64,000 nucleotides of DNA from Pegea sp. RAD2-039 (Eukaryota; Chordata; Thaliacea; Salpida; Salpidae): the NCBI GenBank assembly GCA_034620365.1, contig JAQGEQ010000232.1, forward strand, positions 62,001 to 126,000, written 5' to 3'. Positions 51,633 through 61,676 of this stretch are shown here, piece after piece (positions within the stretch are counted from its first letter, which is position 1; the number at the start of each line of letters is the position of its first letter). The notes beneath the pieces were generated by a model. The model searched no databases. It was not told the DNA's origin and saw only the letters and a program-made list of their open reading frames with translations. Both the position numbers and the translations under genes were made by a program.

Positions 51633-52127
51633 TTAAAGGACTGTTAGATTCTGAATGAGTACATCAAATCTTCGAGTATCTCCAGCAAATGAAGATGTAG
51701 AAGGAACCAGACGATTGGTCAGTTCCCCTTCAATCAAAACTCGCGAACCAACATCAAGAGCCTCGATGACGTCAAAGTAGCGACGATTGAAGCATTTGAT
51801 TGGATGACGAGTGATCTTAACAAACTTATGATCACTTTGATGAACCAGTGATTTGGTAGCAATGCCGAATTGGAACCCGAAAACTTCGTTTGTGTCCCGC
51901 TTCTTCAGATCATATGGTGCCCAGCAGACCTCGCCACATAGCATCACGCGATTTATAAAATCTTCGGCTTTAAAATTATCAACTTCTTCATCCTGTTGAT
52001 ATCCTTCAGGAAATGTCGAGAAGGACTTCATGTTACTGCTCAGAAGAGACCTCAAGTGGTCAGATACTTGTCCAGTAGTTGCGGACCTTCGGCAGAGGTT
52101 TGTAGACCGAAGAAAAAATAAGGGCAT
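51633..52127 (-). CDS. SSBP1: Mitochondrial single-stranded DNA-binding protein
   Basis: This intronless 164-residue protein starts with a basic, Ser/Arg-rich presequence (MPLFFLRSTNLCRRSATTG) suited to mitochondrial import. From about residue 58 it has the SSB OB fold: NRVMLCGEV, FGFQFGIATKS, FVKITRHPIKCFNRRY, GSRVLIEGELTNR and a final RRFDVLIQNLTVL. mtSSB coats single-stranded mitochondrial DNA as a tetramer during replication. It is clearly diverged from vertebrate SSBP1 but the strand pattern is kept. A TTTTTTAG acceptor lies about 25 nt before the ATG. Most neighbours have introns, so lacking one is notable. Confidence 0.85.
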   Translation of the reverse strand: MPLFFLRSTNLCRRSATTGQVSDHLRSLLSSNMKSFSTFPEGYQQDEEVDNFKAEDFINRVMLCGEVCWAPYDLKKRDTNEVFGFQFGIATKSLVHQSDHKFVKITRHPIKCFNRRYFDVIEALDVGSRVLIEGELTNRLVPSTSSFAGDTRRFDVLIQNLTVL

Positions 52128-53745
52128 TTTGGGATTATTTTTAGAGACTAATGCTAAAAAATTAGTATTTGATTAAAATTATGGAAGAAATATTTAAAAA
52201 ATTAGAATATTCGATAAATAATGAATAAGAAATTAAAAGAAACAAATTTGAAAGAAAAGAATTTAAATCAAATTTTTCTAACTTTTGTGATTTAATTTAT
52301 TTATTTATTTATTACAATAAATGTGAAGGAGGGTGCCTAAAAAGAGCACCTCTCGCTAACACACATTCTCACAAATTAGATCTATTTGACGTGTAAACGA
52401 AAAAGCATATGACAGTGAAGAATTGCACAGAATCATAGTATTGTAAAAGAGAAAAATTCACAGTTTAGAAATGGCAATGTTGGCGATATTATAATTCAGC
52501 TTTTTTTTGAACAACACAAGTGATTTTGACATGACAATCTCTGATGGCAGATTGTTCCATGTACTGATTGTGCGGTATGAGAAAAAACTTAATCTGGTTA
52601 ACGTAGCTGGTGGAGTTAATGAAACTTTAAAAAGTAAGCTAAGATAGATATAAAAGTGAAATTATTAAATTGGTTGTTATGCTTTGATACAATTAATCAG
52701 TTTTTTAAATTAGTGAACAAATATTAATAATAATAAAAGTTTTATAAAATATCTATCTTTTATTTTATTATTGACTAATAAATAAAATTTTAATTAAAAT
52801 AACAAAAAAACATTAATTTATAAATATAATAAAGTAATGATTAAACTCACTCTAAAATGAATAAATAATATAAATCGAAAATTATATTTATTTTACAAAT
52901 TAAACAAATAAAGAAATTTAACTTAAGATAAAAGTTTAACTCTAACTTTATAAAAAATGTGAAGGTTTTAAGGTTGATTTAATATTAAGAAATTATTAAA
53001 AGCTTTTTTAATTTTAAAAAATTGTGAGATAACATATATTATAAATGAGACAACTAAATCAAAAACTTTTTATTTCAACAACATGTAATACCCGCCGTGT
53101 ATTAATTGTATTTTAAGTACATGCCTTGAAAGATATAATTTGGCTTTTTTTATAATAGTTATCAAAAATTGCTAATTAAAATTATCTATAAAATATATTT
53201 TGCAGAAAAATTAGGTTAAAAAAATATGACATATTAATTAAAAAAAGTGACTTTTATTAAGCCTGTTACAAAGTTTAGTGTTCTATTAAATTTGAAAAGT
53301 TGTACAAAGGCCATGTAAATAAAGATATTTGATTATGAGTGGTTTAATTTGGACACAAATTTATAGATGATTAGGTACGTAAGAAAGTTTTAAATTTTTT
53401 TAAACATTAGGCAATAAAAAAAGAATCAAATTAATTTTATAGGACTGAGTATTCTCTCATTTCACATAATAAGCCTAATGTATAGTATTGATGAACTAAT
53501 AAAACAATAGACTAAACATATTTTGATGTAGAAATTCATCCAATTTGATTTATTTTAAATACATTTTATTGCTTTGCGAAAGTAAAAGTAACTTTTAATT
53601 AGAAATATCCAAAAATATTTCGTATTTTGAAATTTATGCTTCACTTCATAAATACACGAATCAAAATTGCCCCAAAAAAGGCGTTAGAAAAACTTGTTTT
53701 ATTTTCAAGTAGATACAAATATAAAATATCAACGAAGTTTCAAAC
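52128..53745. other. AT-rich spacer containing a LINE 3' end
   Basis: Apart from the truncated LINE at 52291-52632 this is very AT-rich DNA without a supported gene. Confidence 0.5.
52291..52632 (-). mobile_element. 5'-truncated non-LTR retrotransposon (LINE) 3' end
   Basis: The minus strand encodes the last residues typical of jockey/CR1/RTE-like reverse transcriptase ORFs: SYRTISTWNNLPSEIVMSKS, then LVLFKKKLN and a stop about 13 residues later. A 3' UTR of about 180 nt follows and ends in a (TAAA)n tail, seen on the plus strand as TTTATTTATTTATTTATT at 52291-52313. The rest of the reverse transcriptase is missing, as in 5'-truncated insertions. Confidence 0.75.
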
Positions 53746-54000
53746 TCAGTCCTTTTTATCAACTTTTTCTTCTTTTTTTGAGTTTGATTTGTTGTAGAAA
53801 AAAATTACGAAGAAAATATTAAGAAGAGAAATTATAATTCCAGGTACTGATAAAATCTGGTCTTTTATCATTCTACTAGTTTCTGAAGGCAGCAATAAAA
53901 TAAACCAAATTGTAACTAGCCACGACACGAAGTGATAAAGCACCCATCCAAAAAGAAAACTTTTATAAAAAGGTCTTTTAGTTGCACTTTTATTTAACAT
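53746..54000 (-). CDS. Small two-transmembrane protein, 84 aa
   Basis: One exon encodes a basic N terminus (MLNKSATKRPFYKS), a membrane segment (LYHFVSWLVTIWFILLLP), a short polar loop and a second segment (GIIISLLNIFFVIFFY), then a Lys/Glu-rich tail ending KVDKKD. The topology and lysine-rich C terminus resemble the V-ATPase assembly factor VMA21, but I see no decisive motif, so this is only a candidate. The gene is isolated in AT-rich DNA. It is likely real because charged and hydrophobic blocks are well ordered. Confidence 0.5.
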   Translation of the reverse strand: MLNKSATKRPFYKSFLFGWVLYHFVSWLVTIWFILLLPSETSRMIKDQILSVPGIIISLLNIFFVIFFYNKSNSKKEEKVDKKD

Positions 54001-54498
54001 TTTTTAAAAAATAAAAAAAATCTGTCTACGAATAAATCTGTGCTTTAGACTAACTCTGTGTTTTTGTTCATTTTTTCTTTTATATACAACAACTAAGTTA
54101 GATTTAGTAATATTGAAATTACATTATTAATTATTACTCGTTAATTTCAAACATTTTTTTCAATAAATAAATAAAATTGGGTAAAAAGTTTTTTTAACTA
54201 TTTTAATTTCTGAGTATCTTGAAATTAAAACTGATTTTCATAAAATATCTTTGAAATCGAATCAAACTTTTTAAATCTCGACTAAATCTTGTAGATATAA
54301 ACAAGAAGATTTCAAATTTGTAGTTTTGTTAATATTTGATGAAGTAAGCTTAAGAGGAATAAAACTTTTGAATCAACAACCAACCAGTTTGCGAAAAATG
54401 AATTTAAACGATTGCAGAAAGCCTCAGAACAATTAGGAAATAGCAACTAACAGATGGTTGCAACTGGTTGCAACTAGCTGGTTCGAAGCAACAACCAA
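54001..54498. other. AT-rich spacer
   Basis: Between the small membrane protein and the 3' end of Rab3GAP2. Tandem GGTTGCAACTGGTTGCAACT near 54455 is the only local repeat. Confidence 0.5.
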
Positions 54499-57400
54499 TC
54501 AAGAACCAGCAGCAGCAAGTAAAGCGTCAATAATAAGATGAGATGAGAAACCATCAATTTGAGAAGTGAATGACGTCAGACGTCGCGCTAGTACCAGCGT
54601 CTGATCAAAGTCAACTGCTGGTATGGCTAATTGTGAAGTATCCTGTCGAGCAAAATGTTACGAGACATCACGCGCTGATGACGTCATCACCTGGGAGTTG
54701 ATCCACGAACTAACAACGGGAGGGATTTTGGCAAGGAGGAGGACCCCGACTTCGGGGCTGACAACTTTTAGATGATGAGCCAGTCGCCTAGCAACGATCC
54801 TCATCAGATGAGTAGCTGAAGATTCAGAGAGCGAAAAGGTGTCTAGCTCCTGTTGATGAAGAAGTGAAGTGAGAAGAACGCGATGATGACGTCACTGACT
54901 TCATGCGCGAAACGATCAAGTGCGAAACTGAACATGGTCTCGATGACGTATAGCTGAATCTGCTGTTTGTCCATCATCAATTCGGTTGCCATGTCAACGC
55001 AAGTATCAATCCACTCCTTGGCGTCCAGGGGGTCTTCTGCATCCGCTATTCGCTTCACAGCGGAAGTGATGACGTTGCAGAGAAACTGCACGAAGTGAGA
55101 TGACGTCATAGAAAGATGAGTGACGTCACAAGTACCGATTTTCGCGCGTTTGAAATCTTGATTGAGATGTGAGAAAGATTATGTGAAGATTGGAAGTTTA
55201 GAGTCAAGTTTGAAGTGAGAAGATTGTGATTGGAAGCTTCGAGAAGGTTTGTGAATGGTTTCACGCCCCGCAGTCCAAACTCCATCGTAGCTCGGACAAT
55301 GCTGTTGAAAGATGCCGGTCAGTGGTCGGTAAGTGACCAGCAGGACATACAAGACAAGGTTCATGGTCATTTGGATGAAGTAACCATCTACACATGGTTG
55401 TTTTTGTGCAATTTCTACGATCGATTCTTTACCAACAATATCCACCCAATTAGTTTCTATCCGGTCGTCATGACAACTCGAAGTGGTTTCTATGACAACG
55501 ACTGGTTACTAAGCAGCTGATTGGTTGTTAGCAGCACCTGTAGGTTGCGGAAACTGGTCAAAGTCGGCATCTGAGATAATTTGCAGCAGGCTTGTGACAT
55601 GTCCACAAAATTCTGAGGCTTTGCTGTCCGAGAAACCAACATGCTACAAAAATTGGGCCTCAACTTTAAGTATGGACCACATTTTCACATCCAAACCATT
55701 TACCTTGTAGCACAATCGTTCTTTTGGGGCTTTGCCAACTTTTTCAATCAAATTAGTCAGGGCAGCAAATACAGGCTGGACAAAAGTGGGCCAAGATAAA
55801 AGGGCCAGACCTCTTTTGACCTGTGGTTGGCATGAAATCAGGTCCAGGTGGTCGATTGCGCGTCCCAACCGATCTAAAGACTATGGACAGCAACTTATTT
55901 GTGAGATGGCACTAAATGTAATTTACTGACCGCTGGGTCTCTGGCCCAACGGACCATTTCTTCCCAAAAGCAGTGAGCTTGGATTGAGTTGGTGGACAGC
56001 AACCAGGGTAAGTGGTCCTGACAACGACGTAGTCCATCTGGAAATAGAAACAAGTTAGACATGAAATGAGGAAGAAATGGACCACCTCTAAATGCTGTTT
56101 GTGGACCAGTCAACTTTGTTTCATCAATTAGGACATGATATGGTAGCTTGGACGAAAGTGAAGCAACAACTTCGGCAGGATAACCCTTCCCATTAGTGGA
56201 CAGGTCCTTTAAACTGACCAATGAGGACGCTTGGTTACAAATGCTGTCCACATGCTGCCAAAGAGGATCAATTGAAAGTCAACAAGTGGTCAACAAATGT
56301 AGGACTGACCTGGACACATTTATTAGCCAATAAGATGCAAGTATTAAAGGCCAGACTGTCCTCTAATTGCTGCCCAATCATCCTCCATTTTTCAACTTCT
56401 GGACATAAACTTTCCCATTCATCTTCAGTCACGTGATTACGCGTCATCAGCGCACGAATGACGTAGGTGATGACGTAAGTGGCGAGTGGTTTATTAGATA
56501 CAGCAACAATTTCAGCTCGAACCTCATCGAAGCAGCGCGAAGCGTCTGTGACGTCACTAAGCAGCAATTCGGCAATTTGTTTTAGACGACTGTAATCTGT
56601 GAAAGATTTAAAATCCGAAGAAGCAGAGGATCACAAAAGAGCTACCTCCACAAATGTCTTCCTCGGAGTCCTGCCAGTGATAAAGAGCTAATTTAAGGAG
56701 CTGCTCTGGAGGAAGAGTTGGGATGTTACTCCTGATTATCTTCAGTAGCGTTATCGCGTCGCCATCGCGTCCAAACAGCGATTGATGAAAGAGGAAGCCA
56801 CCAAGTGGTGAAGAAGTGGAAATGATGAAGATTTGTTGCTGATCAACTTTAAAACTATTTAGGAAATCAGTAATCTTCATCTCCGGCACATTTGGAGTCT
56901 GTAAGATGAAGATCAGCGACATTTCCACCACTAGTTGACAGCAACAAACTTCAAATCGAATAGTTTTCTTTGGAAGAGCTTCCCAATAACTCCTCATCAC
57001 TCCAACACAGCTCCCAACTTCCTCCTCTCTTGCTTCCAGGACATCACACATCTGCTGCACGTGACGTTGCTACATGGCAACAGTGAAGCTACCAGCAGTG
57101 ACGTCATCACAACCACTTACCCAATCATAACTCTCATACAGAGGCTGGATATTTCGATTTAGATCCGAGATCGCATCAAAGACTTTAATCAGATCTCGTT
57201 TGATGATGAGGAGTCGCGCGAAGTCCTCTTCTTCCTTGTTGGTAGCTGTTGACAATGACGTCATCAACTGGAACGTGAGGAAACAGGGGCACCTTTTTGA
57301 TACTTGTTGAGAAGTTGATTTAGAAGTTTTTGAAAGATTTTTGATGAAATTCTTTTGGCTTGAAGCATTTTGACGACAGCTTGACGCTGCATCCCACATA

Positions 57401-59730
57401 ACCTCATTTTCATCACCAATTCAACCAGCTCATCACCGTCTAAACGCGCGTTGATGACGTCATGATGAGATGAGGAGAGAAACGAACCTCGTTGCTTCTT
57501 GTGAAGAAGTTGAGAGATTTTTCGAAGTAGATGAAGATCATGAGCGCGATTACTATTTGCATCACTCAACGCGAGATGGAAGGGGATGATGATGGTATGA
57601 AGACGACCGCGAGAATCAAGCAAACAACATTGAAGAAGAGGTGATGAACTGAGACTCTTTTCAAGATTCATTCCAAGCATCCCATGTTCACCCGGGAACA
57701 GCAATCTAATCACTAAAGATCAGCAAATCGATAAATCGCGTTTATGACGTCACCTGTCATGTTTCGAGACGTTGAAAGCGGCCACACGTGGACCATGGAC
57801 ACAACTCCACACTTCAATGATCCCGCGCTTTGGGGCGTAGATCACGATGAAGAGCGCCACCTGGTGGCTCCCTGTTGATGTCTTTGAATCGTCTTCCTGA
57901 TACACGAAACCAACTTCAGCGTCGCGATAACCTTCAAGTGATGACGTCATGACGACGATGAAGTGTTGATGACGTCATTCACCTTTCCACATGCGTAGAA
58001 GAGCTCGCGTTTGTAGATCGAGAAGTGACACGCGACCAAAGTTGTCAGTGACAGCTACCAGACCACGTTTGCCCGGGGCCACAACCACCTTAGATCCTCG
58101 TCGCCGTGGATCAGAAACGCTCGAATGTTTCGCTAAATTCACGCTCGATTCCATCTGTACAATCGTTGATGACGTCACAGTGACGTCAATATCAAGGGCA
58201 CCTTAGGGAGCTTTTTCTGGTCCTCTCCGCCCCATTTTATCCAACCACTTGCGGCGCCCAAGAGTTGACTCGCTTGTTTCGTCAGTTGGCTAGCAACCAA
58301 TGACATGATCGGTTTGACGTTGTCCTGGTAACCAACACGTGACCAACACATCAGTGACGTCATCAGTCAAACCTCAGCAGCGTAGTAGAAGCCGATGAAG
58401 TGATCGCGACCAGTCGTGACGTGTTGCGTCATTGCCGCTTTCAGCTCATCACTGCCGCTAGTGGAGAAGTCGATGACGCGCTGCAAGGGGGTTGGTTGAC
58501 GCACGAACTGTGAAGCTAGTGACGTCACTTCCTCCTGATCGCTCAACTTCCATTTACGACAAGCAAGTGGAGGAGGTTCTTGCGTCATTCCGCGCGCTGC
58601 ATCAAGAGTAAGTCAAAGGGGCGAAAAGAGTTTGTGGGGCTTAAGGGGCACACCTAGGATGTAATGACTTCGACACGCGCGAAGAGTTTGAAAGAGCGAG
58701 AAGCCATCAATGACGGCGATGGTGACGTCATCATGTAGAATCGTCATCACATCGCGTTGTTCGACGCGACCAAGATGAGATAGATGCGCGCAGCGGTCGA
58801 AAGTTGAACAAGTCACTTGAAGAATCGCGCTATTGTGAAAAAGTTGCGAAATGATAAGGGCGCCGGTCTGTGAGATGAAAATGAGATCAAGGGCACTTCT
58901 GGGGTTGAAATCGGGACCTCTGTATAGATACGAAGATGACCAGAAGTGAAACCGACCACAAAAGCTGTCCAATCACAATCACCAGTTGAAGACTTTTTTA
59001 ATGATACAAGAGGTAGGCACATCACATAACTGATCTTTTCTCTGTAAGTACAGTGACGTCATAAACGCGTCGTGACGTCATCACGAGGTGGTTACGTGTC
59101 ATCAGCGATTTCTCCTTGCCAACAGATATCAAAGATGCTAGTTGATGATTTGTCGGGTTTACCTAGCAACAAGATTTTATTTAAAGTTGAAACTTTTCAA
59201 AGACTCACCTTGCAAAATAACTAATCGACGATTATGGGCTAAACACATATAATCCCCATTTGGTGAGAGAGATATTAGAGATTTCCTTAACCAGTTGATA
59301 TCTACCTCCTCATCTTTCTATCAAATAAACAGAGATGAAGAATAATGACAAAGATCTGTTTGATTCATCTACTTGTTTGGGATTATCATCAAAATCTTTC
59401 TGCATCCAATCTGTGTCATTCCAACTGATCTCATCTTGATCTTTATAAGAAGATAAAACAGAATTCAATCTCTGATTTTGTCACAAAAAAAAATAGACAA
59501 CTTTATTATTTAATAAAAATTTTATTTTATTGCAACGAAAAATATCAATTCACAACCACGTGACCAGCTCACAACCACGTGACCAACTCACAACCACGTG
59601 ACCAGCTCACAGCCACGTGACCAACTCACAACCACGTGACCAACTCACTTGTAGTTTGTTCGAATAAGAACTCAGTGATTGATTTGATTTTACGAATTGA
59701 AGATAGAAGAGGGAGAAAACATGTGGACAT
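54499..59730 (-). CDS. RAB3GAP2: Rab3 GTPase-activating complex non-catalytic subunit
   Basis: A many-exon gene, with most introns about 45-60 nt, encodes the regulatory subunit of the Rab3GAP complex, which acts on Rab3 and serves as a Rab18 exchange factor at the ER. Diagnostic segments in order: SLISLSPNGDYMCLA, KKSSTGDCDWTAFVVGFTSG, IAVIDGFSLFQTLRACR, AVTDNFGRVSLLDL, FIVIYAPKRGIIEVWS, PRVAAFNVSKHDR, IPFHLALSD, the helical middle and C terminus. All match metazoan RAB3GAP2. The start at 59730 (MSTCFLPLLSSIRK) fits the family N terminus. The first donor (TTG-GTCACG) was chosen by phase. Only 75 nt separate the ATG from the MOCS3 stop, with a TTTTTTATTTCAG acceptor between. Its introns are the richest in TGACGTCA in the window. 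Confidence 0.92.
59548..59650. repeat. 19-bp tandem repeat containing CACGTG
   Basis: Five units of CCACGTGACCAACTCACAA (variants with AGCT and AGCC) sit in the first intron of Rab3GAP2. Each unit holds one CACGTG E-box palindrome. They could bind bHLH factors, but an intronic tandem repeat is the simpler reading. Confidence 0.85.
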
Positions 59731-59805
59731 CACGTGATCGATAAATTAAATGTTGAAATTAAATAAAATCTGAAATAAAAAATTGATTCAACATCAAACA
59801 ACTAT

Positions 59806-61101
59806 TTAATAGATAGGAAAATTAGAATCTACAGTTAAGGACCACTTTTGTAAACCACCTCTAATGTCCCTAATATTAACAGGAATAGGAAAGGGAACAA
59901 GATCTTTAAGAATTCGAACAACTTTCTGTGAGTTATTTCCTTGTTTGCAAACTACAATTATATCTAAAGGAGTCTTTAAATTTTCTTCTGATAACTTCAA
60001 CAACTTCTGTCGAAGCTCAACAAATCTACTGCCATCTAGTGACGGTTCTCTTATTCCATACATCTTCTCACATGGGATAGCTTCAATATGATCTGAAGGA
60101 ATATTAATAGCATGAAGAAGATGACAGATCTGTAACTCCACTGATGGACGAACATCTAACAGAACATGAGATTGTGAAGTCTTCACAAACTTCTCGTTGT
60201 ACTCGGATGCAGAGATCCGCTCATCTGATGTCAATATCTTCACTGGGACACATTTATCAGTAGCAGAAGATCCACAGAAGGCTTCGTAATCGGGAAGCGA
60301 TCGAAGCGTGACGCTTGGATGATCACCGCATACAACACACTCAGGTTGTCGCTTCCGAAGTCGAATCTTCTTGAAGTTGAACGAAGTGGCATCAAAAACA
60401 AATAATCGACCATTTAAAGATGTTCCCATGCCAACCACAATCTTGATGGCTTCGAGCGCTTGCATGGTGCCAATGATGCCCGGGACAGGACCAACCACAC
60501 CTCCACTGGAACAATTACGAACAGTATGAGGGGGAGAAGGTTTGGGGAAGAGACAGCGATAACACAGACCCCTCTCCATGCTGCCTTCACACTGATAGTT
60601 GAACACACTCAACTGTCCTTCCCAGCCCAGGGCACTTCCTGATATCAGTGGTTTGTTGGTCAGGACACATACATCGTTGATCAAATAGCTAGTTGCTGCG
60701 TTGTCAGTGGCATCTAGGACCACATCATAACCTTCGATAATGGATTGGGCGTTGTCCCTGGTAATTGGCTTCTTATATTGGTCCACTTGTACCTGATTAT
60801 TGAGATTTTTAGCAAAATTAGCAGCTGATGTGGCTTTGTGCTGACCACTGTCCGCACCTTGTTCAGTGTGGACTACTTGTCGGTGTAAATTGCCTAATTC
60901 AATCTGGTCATAGTCCACAATGCCAATACGACCCACACCAGCCCCTACTAAGTACTGAAGGGCAGGACAACCAAGTCCACCTGCCCCAACTATCAACACT
61001 GATGATTGAAGCAGCTTGTTTTGACCTTTAACCCCGATTTCGGGTAAGATCAGTTGCCGACCATATCTAGTGATTTCATCTTGTCCTAAATTACAAAACA
61101 T
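59806..61101 (-). CDS. MOCS3: Adenylyltransferase/sulfurtransferase MOCS3 (UBA4)
   Basis: This intronless 431-residue protein joins an E1-like adenylation domain to a C-terminal rhodanese domain. It activates URM1 and the small molybdopterin synthase subunit and forms their thiocarboxylates, serving tRNA thiolation and molybdenum cofactor synthesis in the cytosol. Visible: ATP loop IVGAGGLGCPALQYL, DYDQIELGNLHRQ, zinc cysteines CYRC and CVVC, the E1 cysteine in TVRNCSSGGVVG, the linker YEAFCGSSATDKC, and the rhodanese cysteine in IIVVCKQGNNSQK. It lies 75 nt upstream of Rab3GAP2 on the same strand. A TTCTTTTCAG acceptor is about 21 nt before the ATG; another AG (TTTGTAATTTAG) lies inside the first codons, so the first few residues are uncertain. 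Confidence 0.96.
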   Translation of the reverse strand: MFCNLGQDEITRYGRQLILPEIGVKGQNKLLQSSVLIVGAGGLGCPALQYLVGAGVGRIGIVDYDQIELGNLHRQVVHTEQGADSGQHKATSAANFAKNLNNQVQVDQYKKPITRDNAQSIIEGYDVVLDATDNAATSYLINDVCVLTNKPLISGSALGWEGQLSVFNYQCEGSMERGLCYRCLFPKPSPPHTVRNCSSGGVVGPVPGIIGTMQALEAIKIVVGMGTSLNGRLFVFDATSFNFKKIRLRKRQPECVVCGDHPSVTLRSLPDYEAFCGSSATDKCVPVKILTSDERISASEYNEKFVKTSQSHVLLDVRPSVELQICHLLHAINIPSDHIEAIPCEKMYGIREPSLDGSRFVELRQKLLKLSEENLKTPLDIIVVCKQGNNSQKVVRILKDLVPFPIPVNIRDIRGGLQKWSLTVDSNFPIY

Positions 61102-61401
61102 CTTATAAATTAGAGAATATTCCTGAAAAGAACATTTTGATTATGCAGTGATATAAACATATAGAAAGCTCATGCGACAATTATTCTGGTTATATGGTAC
61201 TAATTCTAAAATCAACTTAATTATCTGGCCCTTGATTAGCCCAAGGTGGGCAGCTATAGGGTCTAATAATCAAAGAATTAAAAGTTAAATGAATATTTTC
61301 CATTAAAATATATAAAATCTGTCCATCAAACATCAATCGATTACAAAATATAAAAATTGAAAAATGTGTCCATCAAAAGATGGATGAATAAAGTCTGAGG
61401 A

Positions 61402-61644
61402 TTAGTCATCATCATCATCTTCAGGAACAAAAATGTCGTAATCTTCCAGAAGACTTGCAGCACGTTTAGAAAACATCCCACCAACATATATAAAAGGTGG
61501 GATCAACAGGGAAAGTCCAGTGATTCCCAGACGGACCTTTTGAGGGCACTCCGGGATTACTTCTCTAGATCCGACTTTTGAGAAGTGTCTTGCTCCGGAA
61601 GTGAAGGACTTTAAATGAATTGAAGCACGGAGCAGATAAGACAT
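61402..61644 (-). CDS. Small mitochondrial-type single-pass membrane protein, 80 aa
   Basis: The N terminus (MSYLLRASIHLKSFTSGARH) looks like a mitochondrial presequence. A membrane segment follows (LGITGLSLLIPPFIYVGGMF), then SLLEDYDIF and a run of Asp. The arrangement KVRLGI...LLEDY recalls small cytochrome c oxidase subunits such as COX8, but this is not proven. The ATG is only 32 nt after the stop of the 417-aa gene. That gap contains CTTCATTTATTTCAG, a strong acceptor, suggesting a downstream cistron processed by trans-splicing. Confidence 0.6.
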   Translation of the reverse strand: MSYLLRASIHLKSFTSGARHFSKVGSREVIPECPQKVRLGITGLSLLIPPFIYVGGMFSKRAASLLEDYDIFVPEDDDDD

Positions 61645-61676
61645 GATTTAAATTATATCTGAAATAAATGAAGATG

